Counted from the first letter of the stretch, positions 23,885 through 35,440 are shown. The stretch is DNA of 64,000 bases from Clostridiales bacterium (GCA_004556965.1 SFFE01000002.1:186001-250000), one strand, 5' to 3'. Translations and numbers: made by a program. The notes: generated from the letters alone by a model not told the origin.

Positions 23885-26026
23885 ATGGGTTTGACGAATC
23901 GAAGCGTCGGCGCGCATGCGGTGGACACGGGACTTGTCATCGAAAAGCAGACGCGGGAGGATCGCGTCATCGCGCTCGCGGGCAATCCCAACGTGGGCAA
24001 AAGCACCGTGTTCAATGCGCTCACCGGCATGAATCAGCACACCGGAAACTGGCCGGGGAAAACCGTCTCAAACGCACAGGGCTACTGCCGCACGAAGCGG
24101 CATTCCTATGTCATGGTGGATATTCCGGGCACGTACTCGCTCATGGCGCACTCGGCAGAGGAGGAGGTCGCGCGCAATTTTCTCTGCTTCGGCGGGGCGG
24201 ATGCGGTGGTCGTCGTGTGCGACGCGACGTGTCTGGAGCGGAATCTGAATCTCGTGCTGCAGACGCTGGAGATCACGCCGAACGTGGTCGTGTGCGTGAA
24301 TCTGATGGACGAAGCGCGGCGCAAGCGCATCCGCATCGACCTCGGCGCGCTCTCCCGGCGGCTGGGCGTGCCGGTGATCGGCGTGATCGCGCGAAAAAAA
24401 AAGAGTCTCTCGGCGTTGACGGAAACGCTCGACCGCCTGTCGGACGGGGCACAGACGCGCCCGGCAGCCGTGCGTTATCCGGAGCCGGTGGAGCAGGCGA
24501 TCGCCACCGTGGAGCCGCTGGTGCGCGCGCGGGTAGGCGAGCGGCTTCCCAGCCGTTGGCTGAGCTTGCAGCTGCTAGACCCCGACGAAACGCTGCTCTC
24601 TGAGGCGGACCGCTTTCTGGGCTGTGCGTTTTCCGAGGATGCTGCGCTGGAGCACGCGCTCGCGTCTGTGCGGGAAAGCCTGCTCCGGCAGGGTATTGAC
24701 AGCGAACGGCTGAAGGATATGATCGTCTCCGCGCTCGTGGGCGAGGCAGAGTCGGTGTGTACGGCCGCCGTCCGGCGCGAGCGGGAAACCTACGGCGCGT
24801 TCGACCAGCGGCTCGACCGCCTGCTCACCAGCCGTGCGACCGGTTACCCGATCATGCTGCTTCTGCTGGCGTTCATTTTGTGGCTTACGATCACGGGCGC
24901 GAACTACCCGTCGCAGCTCCTGTCCGACGCGCTCTTTTGGGTGCAGGGGCGGCTCACGGAGCTGTTTCACGCGCTCGGCGCGCCGGAGTGGCTGCACGGG
25001 GCGCTGGTGCTCGGCGTCTACCGGGTGCTTGCGTGGGTCGTGTCCGTCATGCTGCCGCCGATGGCGATCTTCTTTCCGCTGTTCACGCTGCTGGAGGACG
25101 CGGGCTATCTGCCGCGCGTGGCGTATAATCTCGACAAGCCCTTCCAGCGCTGCTGCGCGTGCGGCAAACAGGCGCTTACGATGTGTATGGGATTCGGCTG
25201 CAACGCGGCGGGCGTCGTCGGCTGCCGCATCATCGACTCCGAGCGCGAGCGGCTGCTTGCCATTCTGACGAACTGCTTCGTACCGTGCAACGGCCGGTTT
25301 CCCACGCTGATCGCGCTGCTGACGATGTTTTTCGTCGGTGCGGCGGGCGGCGCGGCGGCGTCGCTCTGGTCGGCGCTGCTGCTCACGGGTGTGATTTTGC
25401 TCGGCGTGCTCGTCACGTTCGGCGTGACGAGGCTGCTGTCCAAAACCGTGCTCAAGGGCGTGCCGTCGTCCTTTACGCTGGAGCTCCCGCCGTACCGCCG
25501 GCCGCAGGTCGGCAGCGTGATCGTACGCTCCATTCTGGACCGGACGCTGTTTGTGCTCGGCCGGGCGGCGGCGGTCGCGGCGCCGGCGGGGCTGATCATC
25601 TGGCTGCTCGCGAACGTGACGGCGGGGGAGGCGAACCTGCTCGACCACTGTGCGGCGTTTCTCGACCCGTTCGCGCGGCTGATGGGGCTGGACGGCGTCA
25701 TCCTGCTCGCGTTTATCCTCGGCTTTCCGGCAAACGAGATTGTGATCCCGCTCATCATCATGACCTACCTGTCGCAGGGAAGCCTTCTGGAGCTGGGCAG
25801 TCTTGCGGAACTGCGCGCGCTGTTCGTTGAGCACGGCTGGACGTGGGTCACTGCCGGGAGCGCGATGCTCTTCACGCTGCTGCATTGGCCGTGCTCGACG
25901 ACCGTGCTTACCATCCGCAAGGAGACCGGAAGCTGGAAGTGGACGGCGCTGGCGGTGGCAATTCCGACCGTCCTCGGCGTGTGCGCGTGTATGCTGTTTA
26001 ACGCCGCGGCACATCTGCTGACCTAG
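23885..26026 (+). CDS. feoB: Ferrous iron transport protein B
   Basis: GTP-dependent Fe(II) importer in the cytoplasmic membrane, 713 residues. An unusually long leader of about 28 residues precedes the G1 motif GNPNVGKST (33-41). Switch I is HTGNWPGKTV, G3 is DIPGTYSL and the G4-like NLMDEA follows. The membrane part has two Gate domains with conserved Cys (CCACGKQ, GFGCNAAGV, FVPCNGRFP). GGAGGCGCGGG is just upstream of the ATG. Makes sense for a host rich in FeS enzymes. Confidence 0.95.
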   Translation: MGLTNRSVGAHAVDTGLVIEKQTREDRVIALAGNPNVGKSTVFNALTGMNQHTGNWPGKTVSNAQGYCRTKRHSYVMVDIPGTYSLMAHSAEEEVARNFLCFGGADAVVVVCDATCLERNLNLVLQTLEITPNVVVCVNLMDEARRKRIRIDLGALSRRLGVPVIGVIARKKKSLSALTETLDRLSDGAQTRPAAVRYPEPVEQAIATVEPLVRARVGERLPSRWLSLQLLDPDETLLSEADRFLGCAFSEDAALEHALASVRESLLRQGIDSERLKDMIVSALVGEAESVCTAAVRRERETYGAFDQRLDRLLTSRATGYPIMLLLLAFILWLTITGANYPSQLLSDALFWVQGRLTELFHALGAPEWLHGALVLGVYRVLAWVVSVMLPPMAIFFPLFTLLEDAGYLPRVAYNLDKPFQRCCACGKQALTMCMGFGCNAAGVVGCRIIDSERERLLAILTNCFVPCNGRFPTLIALLTMFFVGAAGGAAASLWSALLLTGVILLGVLVTFGVTRLLSKTVLKGVPSSFTLELPPYRRPQVGSVIVRSILDRTLFVLGRAAAVAAPAGLIIWLLANVTAGEANLLDHCAAFLDPFARLMGLDGVILLAFILGFPANEIVIPLIIMTYLSQGSLLELGSLAELRALFVEHGWTWVTAGSAMLFTLLHWPCSTTVLTIRKETGSWKWTALAVAIPTVLGVCACMLFNAAAHLLT

Positions 26027-26068
26027 GGGCGAACCGGCGCGTTCCACTCTGCTTCCTGGTTCTTTCCG

Positions 26069-26995
26069 TCACTTCCGAAACACCGGTTCGGATTTGGAGA
26101 GGAACTCCGTCGCCGCGGTCGCGGCCACCGCGCCGTCCGCCATTGCGGTCACGAGCTGGCGCAGGGGCTTTGCGCGGCAGTCGCCCGCGACGAACGCGCC
26201 GGGGACGTTTGTGCGGCAATCTTCCCCGGCGGCGAAGTAGCCCTGCGCGTCTGTTGCGATCAGCCCGCCGCAAAAGGCGTTTTGCGGCTCCATGCCGATG
26301 GCGATGAACACGCCGTCCACCGGCAGCGTCTGCTCCGCGCCGCTCTCCCGGTGGCGGAGACGCACGGCGCGTACCTGTGTGTCGCCGACGATTTCCTCCG
26401 TCAGCCACGGGGCGAGGATGCGGATGGTTTCCCGCTGCGCCGCGCGCTTTTGCAGCGTCTGATGCGCGCGCAGCTTCTCGCTGCGGTTTACGATGGTGAC
26501 GCTGCGGCAGAGCTGCGAAAGATGCAGCGCCTCCTCCAGCGCCGCGTTGCCGCCGCCGATGACGGCCACGTCTTTTCCCCGGAAAAACGCCCCGTCGCAG
26601 GTCGCGCACCAGCTCACGCCCCGGCCGGCGAATTCCGTCTCGCCGGGGCAGCCGAGCTTTCGGCGCGCGACGCCGTTTGCCAGGATCACGCTGCGCGCGT
26701 GCAGCGCGCCGCCTGTCGTTTCAAGCAGAAAGCGGCCATTCTCCGCCGCCAGCCGGCTGACTGCGGCGATCCGAATTTCCGCGCCGAGCGCTTCCGTCTG
26801 CGCGTGCAGCGCATTCGCCAGCTCCCAGCCCGGAATGTGGGGGACGGACGGATAATTTTCCACCTCCGCCGTTTGCGCGATCTGTCCGCCCCACTGTGCG
26901 GCTTCGAGCACGAGCGCGTCTACCCCGGCGCGCACGGCGTAAATGGCGGCGGTGAGACCGGCTGCGCCCCCGCCGACGATGAGCAAATCTTTCAT
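26069..26995 (-). CDS. Thioredoxin reductase-like FAD/NAD(P) protein
   Basis: 308-residue flavoprotein with TrxB architecture: FAD motif GGGAAGLTAAIYA at the N-terminus, active-site CATCDGAFF, and second dinucleotide motif VIGGGNAALEEALHL. GAFVAGDCR near the C-terminus binds FAD. Start ATG 26995 has GAGGT upstream. No thioredoxin gene is adjacent. It diverges from the superoxide dismutase gene, which suggests a shared oxidative-stress setting. It ends convergent with feoB with no clear terminator between them. Confidence 0.9.
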   Translation of the reverse strand: MKDLLIVGGGAAGLTAAIYAVRAGVDALVLEAAQWGGQIAQTAEVENYPSVPHIPGWELANALHAQTEALGAEIRIAAVSRLAAENGRFLLETTGGALHARSVILANGVARRKLGCPGETEFAGRGVSWCATCDGAFFRGKDVAVIGGGNAALEEALHLSQLCRSVTIVNRSEKLRAHQTLQKRAAQRETIRILAPWLTEEIVGDTQVRAVRLRHRESGAEQTLPVDGVFIAIGMEPQNAFCGGLIATDAQGYFAAGEDCRTNVPGAFVAGDCRAKPLRQLVTAMADGAVAATAATEFLSKSEPVFRK

Positions 26996-27081
26996 AGGAT
27001 ACCTCGTTTCGTAGAAGTTTGAGAGAATTTCGGGCTTATGCGGCATATACTGTGGATAACGCAAATTTGTGAGGTGTTCCG

Positions 27082-27726
27082 ATGGAAAACGACCGCTACC
27101 CGTTCGTGAATCTGCCGCTGCCGTATGCGTTTGACGCGCTGGAGCCGTGGATCGACGAGAAGACCATGATGCTGCACCACGACCGGCATCTGCAAACGTA
27201 TATCGACCGGCTCAACGCTGCGCTCAAGGACGCGCCGCGCCTGCAGCGCCTGACGCTGGAGCAGCTGCTTTGCAAAGCGCCGCGCCTGCCGGAGCCGACG
27301 AAGACCGCGCTGCTGCAAAACGCGGGCGGCGTGTATAACCACCGGTTTTATTTTGCGCTGCTGCAGCCCCCGGCAGACACAGCGCCGTCCGGTGCGCTGG
27401 CGGAGGCGATCGACCGCGATTTCGGCGGGTTCGATGCGTTTCGCGCGGCGTTTCAGAAAGCGGCGCTCGGCGTGTTCGGCTCCGGCTATGCGTGGCTGGT
27501 GCTGGACTGCGGCAAGCTGAAGATCGTCACGACCGCAAATCAGGACACCCCGCTGCCGCAGCGCCAGTGCCCGGTTTTGACGATCGACGTGTGGGAGCAC
27601 GCATACTATCTCAAGCACTACAACGTCCGCGCCGACTATATCGCCGGCTGGTTCCACGTTGTGAACTGGACGCAGGCGGAGGAAAACTACCGCCGCTGCC
27701 TTGCGTGCCCGGACTGCTGCGATTGA
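27082..27726 (+). CDS. Fe/Mn superoxide dismutase
   Basis: Disproportionates superoxide. 214 residues, N-terminal helical hairpin and C-terminal alpha/beta domain. Metal ligands inferred from the family are His32, His87 (YNHRFYF), Asp169 and His173 (DVWEHAYYLKHY); Tyr40 is the gateway tyrosine. Gln154 in NQDTPL sits where Mn-type enzymes have their active-site Gln, but metal choice cannot be decided. The C-terminus has an uncommon cluster CLACPDCCD. The N-terminal residues depart from the usual LPPLPY motif (LPLPYAFDALEPWID). Confidence 0.93.
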   Translation: MENDRYPFVNLPLPYAFDALEPWIDEKTMMLHHDRHLQTYIDRLNAALKDAPRLQRLTLEQLLCKAPRLPEPTKTALLQNAGGVYNHRFYFALLQPPADTAPSGALAEAIDRDFGGFDAFRAAFQKAALGVFGSGYAWLVLDCGKLKIVTTANQDTPLPQRQCPVLTIDVWEHAYYLKHYNVRADYIAGWFHVVNWTQAEENYRRCLACPDCCD

Positions 27727-27731
27727 GCGAG

Positions 27732-27764
27732 AAAGCCCACAGAAGCGGTTCTTCTGCGGGCTTT
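27732..27764 (+). terminator. Terminator after superoxide dismutase gene
   Basis: 14-bp stem with one mismatch (27732-27745/27751-27764) ending in a short T-run. Confidence 0.75.
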
Positions 27765-27830
27765 TCCGACACGGACATGCTTTCGGACAGTGAGAAGTAC
27801 CGCAAAAAAGGAAGATTTTTCAGCTTTTTC

Positions 27831-27864
27831 TTGATTTACATTTTACAATATGGTAAAATTGTAA
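27831..27864 (+). promoter_or_regulatory. Promoter with dyad TTACAAT-N8-ATTGTAA
   Basis: TTGATT (27831-27836), 17 bases, TAAAAT (27854-27859). A perfect inverted repeat, 27843-27849 and 27858-27864, covers the -10 box and could be an operator. The regulator is unknown. Confidence 0.65.
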
Positions 27865-27902
27865 CACTCGGATTCAGCAATGTTTTCTACACGGAGGTCA
27901 TT

Positions 27903-29381
27903 ATGAAAAGGTACTTAAAGAGCGTACTGTGCATTGTGCTCACGCTTGGCATGCTCACCAGCTTTGGCGTTTGCTTTGCCGACGGCGCGGAAAAGGAATA
28001 CTGCGACTATGGCACCTATGTCCTGCTGGGCGACAGTGTAGCCGCTGGCTACAACGATGTTACATGGATAGACTGCGAATTCAAGAGAGTGGACACGTCC
28101 TACGGCGCCATTGTTGCGGATACGATCGGCGCTGAGCTGATCCCCATGGCTTGCCCCGGCTTCCGAACCATCGAGCTTCGCTACATGTTTGAGGACGATT
28201 ATCCCGGTGATGCGTATCTGTTCCACGACACCAGGGATAAGGAAGCAATGGTGGCGAGAATTCCGGAATTTCGTCAGGCCGTTGCAGATGCGGGTCTGAT
28301 CACGTTGGGTGTCGGCGGCAACGATGTGGGAACGTTCCTTTCTTGGGTTGTGCTCGACGAGATGGCGAAGGATCATGCTTATGATGCGTTTGTCACCGCG
28401 GCCAGAGAGATGCTTGCAGAAGCAGGGGTCGAGAGCGATGCGTTGACGTCTTTGATCGAGCTTGCCGATACAATGGGCGCTCTGCCCGGTATTGCGGCGG
28501 TACTTCCCGGCGCAATTGCTTATGGCGTAAAAAACTATCTGGAAAACTGGGATCATGTGATCGAGGATATTTATGCGCTCAATCCGGATGTCACGCTGCT
28601 GGTGATCGGTCTGTTTGATACGAGCATTAAGACTGCCGAGGATGCGGCGGAAAGCGAAGCTTCCAAACTCCGGCTGAGCTCCGGTCAAATTCTCGTGGAC
28701 TTGATTAACGCACCGATGAAGGCCAACGCTGATGAGTATGGCTATATTTTTGTTGACACGAGCGGCACCACCTGCGATACCTACCATCCCAACGCAGAAG
28801 GCTACAGACACATAGCTGAGAAAATTCTGGAGGCCTTGCCCGAAGCGGCTTTTCCGTTTACCGACGTGCATGCCAATGCCTGGTATTACGATGCGGTAAA
28901 ATATGTGTACCGTCATGGTCTCATGGTTGGCACGACGGAAACGACCTTTGAGCCTGATGCCTCTATGACCCGCGCTCAGCTTACGGCGGTACTCTACCGT
29001 ATGGCGGGTTCGCCCGATGTGAGCGATCTCTCTGAGCCGTTTTTGGATGTTGCCGACGATTTTTGGGCGCATGATGCGATTGCCTGGGCCTATCATGCAG
29101 GCGTGGCATATGGCGTATCCGGCACGCTGTTTAGCCCCAATACCGCCATCTCCCGCGCCCAGCTCGTAACGATGCTTTATCGTTATGCAGGTTCTCCCGA
29201 AGTTTCGGGCAGCCTGAGCTTTTCCGACCAGCTTACGATTCCGGCTTATGCCAGAGATGCTGTGATCTGGGCATATGAAAACGGGATTGTTCAGGGCTTC
29301 ACGGATGGAACCTTCCGTCCGCTGAAAACCGCTACCAGAGCGGAAATGGCCAGCGTCATCATGAGATACTGTGAGCTTTGA
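27903..29381 (+). CDS. SGNH-hydrolase esterase with three SLH domains
   Basis: Exported, wall-anchored protein of 492 residues with a signal peptide (to about residue 27). The catalytic domain is SGNH/GDSL-like: block I YVLLGDSVAAGY with the Ser nucleophile, ITLGVGGNDVG as block III, and DTYHPNAEGYRHIA with the Asp-His pair of block V. Three SLH domains follow (VHANAWYYDAVKYVYRHGLM, VADDFWAHDAIAWAYHAGV, IPAYARDAVIWAYENGIV). Plausible substrates are surface glycans or lipids. Codon use looks somewhat less GC-rich than the neighbours. GGAGGT lies before ATG. Confidence 0.9.
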   Translation: MKRYLKSVLCIVLTLGMLTSFGVCFADGAEKEYCDYGTYVLLGDSVAAGYNDVTWIDCEFKRVDTSYGAIVADTIGAELIPMACPGFRTIELRYMFEDDYPGDAYLFHDTRDKEAMVARIPEFRQAVADAGLITLGVGGNDVGTFLSWVVLDEMAKDHAYDAFVTAAREMLAEAGVESDALTSLIELADTMGALPGIAAVLPGAIAYGVKNYLENWDHVIEDIYALNPDVTLLVIGLFDTSIKTAEDAAESEASKLRLSSGQILVDLINAPMKANADEYGYIFVDTSGTTCDTYHPNAEGYRHIAEKILEALPEAAFPFTDVHANAWYYDAVKYVYRHGLMVGTTETTFEPDASMTRAQLTAVLYRMAGSPDVSDLSEPFLDVADDFWAHDAIAWAYHAGVAYGVSGTLFSPNTAISRAQLVTMLYRYAGSPEVSGSLSFSDQLTIPAYARDAVIWAYENGIVQGFTDGTFRPLKTATRAEMASVIMRYCEL

Positions 29382-29404
29382 TGCTTGTGCAATATAGTTG
29401 AAAT

Positions 29405-29435
29405 AAGCCCGCGGAGGGATTTCTTCCGCGGGCTT
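29405..29435. terminator. Terminator between SGNH-SLH and CotF-like genes
   Basis: 11-bp stem 29405-29415/29425-29435 with flanking T-run; serves the plus-strand gene and perhaps also the convergent one. Confidence 0.7.
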
Positions 29436-29467
29436 TCTTCCGTCAAGAAAGCAAAGCGCTTTGACAG

Positions 29468-29926
29468 TTACGAATACATGCTGTTGGTGGACATATAGTC
29501 GTAGATCATCTTGCCGTGGTTCTGCTCTTCCTTCTGGATGTGGTTGAGCACGTTGCGAGTGTTTTCGTCCTGAAATTCAAAGATGCAGGTGTCGTACAGA
29601 TGGGAGGCGTGCTTTTCCATGGCGAGCACGTCGGTGCAGAGATAGCAGTCGTTCTGCTTGTCCGGGGTCTGTACGGCGTTGTAGGTCGCGGTGAACGTCG
29701 GCTGCTGCTGACTGCCGCCGGCAGGCTGGGGGACGGTGCCGTTTTCGATCTGCGTGAGCGTGTCCAGATGCTGCTGCTCGGTCTGCGCGATGCTGGCGAA
29801 CAGGCCCTTGAGCTGCCCGTCCACGGCGGCCGCCGCGTGCTTGTTGTACTTGTCCACACAGAGCTTTTCCTGTCCTTTCAGGTCTTTGAGTAAATCGGTT
29901 TCGCGTTGCGTTAACTGCATGTTCAT
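29468..29926 (-). CDS. CotF-like spore coat/ferritin-like protein
   Basis: 152-residue all-helical protein resembling the CotF (coat F) family. Two helix pairs carry QEKLCVDKYNKHAAAAVD, EQQHLDTLTQIENG, AMEKHASHLYDTCIFEF and QKEEQNHGKMIYDYM, giving ferritin-like Glu/His spacing, and a Gln/Pro-rich linker sits in the middle. Start at ATG 29926 with AGAGGTG upstream. CotF-type proteins in Clostridia are often spore-associated, which hints at sporulation ability, but the protein alone does not prove it. Confidence 0.75.
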   Translation of the reverse strand: MNMQLTQRETDLLKDLKGQEKLCVDKYNKHAAAAVDGQLKGLFASIAQTEQQHLDTLTQIENGTVPQPAGGSQQQPTFTATYNAVQTPDKQNDCYLCTDVLAMEKHASHLYDTCIFEFQDENTRNVLNHIQKEEQNHGKMIYDYMSTNSMYS

Positions 29927-30034
29927 GTTTGAATCACCTCTGGCGCTAGTATGCGCAGCGGCGGCATGATTATCCAGCGGCATGCAATATTTTTTGCGTT
30001 TGCGCCGCATACTAAGCGCGGTGGTGATTTTTTG

Positions 30035-31353
30035 ATGCATTCCATATGGACGGAACAGGTGACTTTACCGCAGTTTGAGCCGCTGCGCGGCGATGCGCGC
30101 GCGGATGTGCTGGTGATCGGCGGCGGAATGGCGGGTCTGCTGTGCGCGCGGCTGCTGACCGACGCGGGCGTGGACTGCGCGCTCGCGGAGGCGGACACGC
30201 TCTGCGGCGGCGTGACGCAGAATACGACGGCGAAGATCACGGCGCAGCACGGGCTCATTTATGATAAACTCATCCGCGAATTCGGGGAAGAACAGGCGAA
30301 GCGGTATCTGAACGCGAATCTCGCGGCGCTGGAGCGCTACCGGCAGATGTGTTCGGACATCGACTGCGATTTTGAGACGCGCGACGCCTATGTTTATGCG
30401 CGCGGTGAGCGCAAAAAGATCGACGACGAGCTGCGCGCGCTCGATGCGCTGGGCTTCCATGCCGCGTTTGCGCAGGAGCTGCCGCTGCCGTTTCCGGTGG
30501 CGGGCGCGGTGCGCTTTGCAGAGCAGGCGCAGTTTCACCCGCTGAAATTTGCAGCCGCCATCGCGCCGGGGCTGCGCGTCTATGAGCACACGCCGGTGCG
30601 CACCGTTGCGGGCGGCACGGCAGAAATGGAGCATGGCCGCATCACGGCGGAGCGTATCATCACGGCGACGCACTTTCCGATCTGGAACCGGCACGGGGCA
30701 TACTTTCTCAAGCTCTACCAGCACCGGTCGTACGTGATCGCACTGGAAAACGCGCCGGACGTACACGGTATGTATGTGGACGAGGCGGAAAAGGGCATGT
30801 CGTTTCGCAATTACAGGGACTTGCTGCTGCTCGGCGGCGGCGACCACCGAACCGGCAAGCGCGGCGGCGGGTGGAAGGAGCTGCAGGACTTCGCAGGGAA
30901 GCACTATCCCGACGCGAAGCTGCATTGCCAGTGGGCGACGCAGGACTGCATGTCGCTCGACGGCGCGCCGTATATCGGGCCGTATTCCAAGCGCACGCCG
31001 CAGCTTTTCGTGGCGGCCGGGTTCAACAAATGGGGCATGACAGGCGCGATGGTTTCTGCTATGATACTCTCGGACCTTGTCACCGGGCGGGAGAACGAAT
31101 TCGCACCGGCCTTTGTGCCGTCGCGGACGATCTGGCGGCCGCAGCTCGCCGTGAACGCGGCGGAGACGCTGCTCAACTTTCTCACGCCCACGACCCGGCG
31201 CTGCCCGCACCTCGGCTGCGCGCTCAAGTGGAACTCGCAGGAGCACTCGTGGGACTGCCCCTGCCATGGCTCGCGCTTTGCCGTGGACGGCGCACTGCTG
31301 GAAAATCCGGCGACCGGCGACTGGCACGGCGCGCCCGGAAAGGAGCAAGACGC

Positions 31354-31357
<4 letters not shown>
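30035..31357 (+). CDS. FAD-dependent oxidoreductase with C-terminal Rieske domain
   Basis: 440 residues: a DAO-type flavoprotein domain (VLVIGGGMAGLLCARLL near residue 25, later GDHRTGK) followed by a Rieske [2Fe-2S] domain with CPHLGC and CPCHGS (about residues 390-413). Bacillus YhfW has the same layout. Electrons probably pass between flavin and Rieske cluster; substrate unknown. The ATG at 30035 has only a weak GGTGGTG site; an upstream frame to 29951 is open. It overlaps the next gene by ATGA, so the two are co-translated. Confidence 0.87.
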
Positions 31358-33290
<1,933 letters not shown>

Positions 33291-33291
<1 letters not shown>

Positions 33292-33328
33292 AACGATCCC
33301 CGGCCGCAGCTGCGGCCGGGGATCGTTT
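33291..33328. terminator. Perfect 38-base palindromic terminator between convergent genes
   Basis: The 38 bases are a perfect palindrome (19-base half), starting at the last base of the YyaL-type stop codon and ending 6 bases before the LarA-like stop. Confidence 0.8.
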
Positions 33329-33333
33329 CCGGT

Positions 33334-34575
33334 TCAATGATAAAATTCTTTGGAGTTGTCCAGCACCTGGCATTCGGCGTTCGGATAGATGACGACCTTT
33401 TTCGGCGCGCCGTCGTCCACGACGCGCAGTACCTCGTCCCATGTCTTGGCGTAGACCGCGCCGGAGCGCTCGTCGATGTACCATGCGTCGCGCATGCCCT
33501 TGACGGTGTGCTCCGCGAAGACGACGGCGTGTTTCATCTTGGCGCTCTTCGTATAGCAGCCGGACCACATCATGCCGCCGGGGGAGGAGTGGCCCCACTT
33601 GTCGTAGAGATAGTGCACGCACGGGCCAAACGGGGAGTTGGCCGCGAGAATGAACGAGCCGCCGTCCTTCAGCGAGGCGATGACCTCTGGCGTGAAGGCA
33701 CAGGAGGCCTCGGCGGGCTTAAAGTAGTTGTTGGCCAGCACAATGTCGCAGTCGGGCACGAACTTTGCGGCATAGTGTCCGGCGGCGTAGGCTGCTGCCT
33801 GCTGGATTTCGGCCTCAAAATCGCCGGCGAAGAGCTGGCAGATCTGCGCATGACCGTTGAGAATGACGTCTACCTTGAAATCCAGCCCCATCATACGGGC
33901 GGCCTGCTCGGCGTCGCTGCGCATACGGGTGTGGGGATTGCCCATGTTGAATTCCGTGGTGGTGGTAAAGCTGTGGTTGCGGGTGATGGTGCGCATGGAC
34001 GCCACGCCCGGCAGAATGCATTTGGCGCCGCCGCTGAAGCCGTAGTAGCTGTGCGCCATGGTGGTTCCGATGGCAATTTTGTAGTCCGCGCTCATGACGT
34101 CGGCGTTGATTTCCACAGGCACGTTGTTTGTCGTATTGCCGAGGAAAACGTGGTTGAAAAACAGGTTGTGGTTGTGAACCTCAAATTCCTCGACCAGTTC
34201 CTCACCCAGCTTTTTCACAAACTGCTCGCGGTACATGACGCCGTGGGTGCCGAGCGCGATGGTGAACCAGATGTTCTCCTTCGGCACACCGGCTTCCAGC
34301 AACTCCGCGATGACGGCGCGGGCGATCGGCTCGCACGGGGTGGGGCGGGTGATGTCGTCAATGATGATGACGGCGCTTTTGCAGCCGCGCGCGCCCTCGG
34401 AGATCGGGGCGGTTCCGATCGCGGCGTGCACGCGGCCGGCAATCTGCTCTGTGCTGAGCGCGGGCGTGTCATAGCCCGCAATTTTGGAAATGTGTACGTC
34501 CCAGTTCTCCGGGAAGGAGAGGGGAATCGGCTGATCGCCATAAAGACTGTTGGCGGGAAGATTGTAGTTGGACAT
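33334..34575 (-). CDS. LarA-like nickel-dependent racemase family protein
   Basis: 413 residues of the lactate racemase LarA/DUF2088 family. Motifs are VIIIDDITRPTPCEPIARAV, IALGTHGVM, HNHNLF and GFSGGAKCILPGVASMRTI; the lysine in GGAK corresponds to the residue that holds the nickel-pincer cofactor in LarA (family knowledge). No larB/C/E cofactor genes are in the window. It lies 15 bases downstream of, and in the same direction as, the FadR-type regulator. In context it may interconvert enantiomers of a 2-hydroxy acid other than lactate. Confidence 0.85.
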   Translation of the reverse strand: MSNYNLPANSLYGDQPIPLSFPENWDVHISKIAGYDTPALSTEQIAGRVHAAIGTAPISEGARGCKSAVIIIDDITRPTPCEPIARAVIAELLEAGVPKENIWFTIALGTHGVMYREQFVKKLGEELVEEFEVHNHNLFFNHVFLGNTTNNVPVEINADVMSADYKIAIGTTMAHSYYGFSGGAKCILPGVASMRTITRNHSFTTTTEFNMGNPHTRMRSDAEQAARMMGLDFKVDVILNGHAQICQLFAGDFEAEIQQAAAYAAGHYAAKFVPDCDIVLANNYFKPAEASCAFTPEVIASLKDGGSFILAANSPFGPCVHYLYDKWGHSSPGGMMWSGCYTKSAKMKHAVVFAEHTVKGMRDAWYIDERSGAVYAKTWDEVLRVVDDGAPKKVVIYPNAECQVLDNSKEFYH

Positions 34576-34590
34576 GTGCGCGTACCTCCA

Positions 34591-35340
34591 TTAAGACTGC
34601 TTGGTAACAGAGGACGTCTGTTTGCTTCCGGTTGCGCCCGGCGTGTCAAAATCGTTTTCCAGACTCCAGCGGTAGATGTCGTTCAGATTCAGGTGCTCCC
34701 GCACAGCCGCATCCGCGGCCTTTTCGTCCCGGTACTGCAGCGCGCGGCAGATGGCGAAGTGTCCCTCGCGCGTCAGGTCGTTTTCATTCACCTGACAGGT
34801 GGCCTCCAGAACCTTGTTCCGGTAGATGGACATCAGCGAGGAGAGTGTAGTGTAGAGATACTTGACCATGGCGTTGCGCGCCATCGAGACGATGGCACAA
34901 TGGAACGTTTCATCCCGGACGGCCTGTTCGGCCACCGGCGTGCTGTAGTCATAGTTCGCCAGCGCAACGAGCTGGTCAATTTCACGGTTGTCCGCGTAGC
35001 GGATGATATCCTTGCAGGCTTCCGTCTCCAGCAGGATGCGCAGCTGCAGAATATTGTCCAGCGTTCCGTCACTGAGTGCGAACAGCGCGCACAGCGCCTT
35101 GTTGATCGTGTTTTCCGGGTGATCCGTGATATAGGTGCCGCTGCCCTGAATGCTGTATGTGATGCCCATGGCTCCGAGCGATTTGAGCGCCTCGCGGATC
35201 GAAGTGCGGCTGACGTTCATGTCCTCCGCCATCTGACGCTCGGTCGGGAGCTTCTGCCCTTTGCGCAGTTCGCCCCGCATGATCTGCTCCAGCAGACGAT
35301 CCACCAGCTTTTCATAGTTTGTGTCTTGTAAGGATGCCAT
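34591..35340 (-). CDS. FadR-subfamily GntR transcriptional regulator
   Basis: 249-residue regulator. An N-terminal winged HTH (GQKLPTERQMAEDMNVSRTSIREALKSL, split here as its two halves) is followed by an FCD ligand domain (DETFHCAIVSMARN and EGHFAICRALQYRDEKAADAAVREHL) with metal-binding His/Asp positions typical for carboxylate effectors. It precedes the LarA-like gene and diverges from the MFS operon; the intergenic region carries repeated operators suited to this family. Expected effector: a hydroxy- or keto-acid. Confidence 0.92.
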   Translation of the reverse strand: MASLQDTNYEKLVDRLLEQIMRGELRKGQKLPTERQMAEDMNVSRTSIREALKSLGAMGITYSIQGSGTYITDHPENTINKALCALFALSDGTLDNILQLRILLETEACKDIIRYADNREIDQLVALANYDYSTPVAEQAVRDETFHCAIVSMARNAMVKYLYTTLSSLMSIYRNKVLEATCQVNENDLTREGHFAICRALQYRDEKAADAAVREHLNLNDIYRWSLENDFDTPGATGSKQTSSVTKQS

Positions 35341-35411
35341 AAAAACAACCCTCCACTTTTGGGCATTAACAACAAAAAGCGAAATTTTCTAGAAGAGTCT
35401 TCCAAACGTTA

Positions 35412-35440
35412 TTTACAAACAAACGACTTTCTGCTAACAT
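35412..35440 (+). promoter_or_regulatory. Candidate promoter of 2-oxoacid oxidoreductase operon
   Basis: TTTACA (35412-35417), 17 bases, TAACAT (35435-35440). The start would be near 35447, so the leader is about 275 bases long and contains the operator repeats. Confidence 0.55.

Noticed and set aside
24575..26047. 490-codon minus-strand frame opposite feoB
   Set aside because: Highly basic, low-complexity translation; FeoB is unambiguous.
26027..26068. Terminator between feoB and the trxB-like gene
   Set aside because: Only weak, interrupted complementarity could be found.
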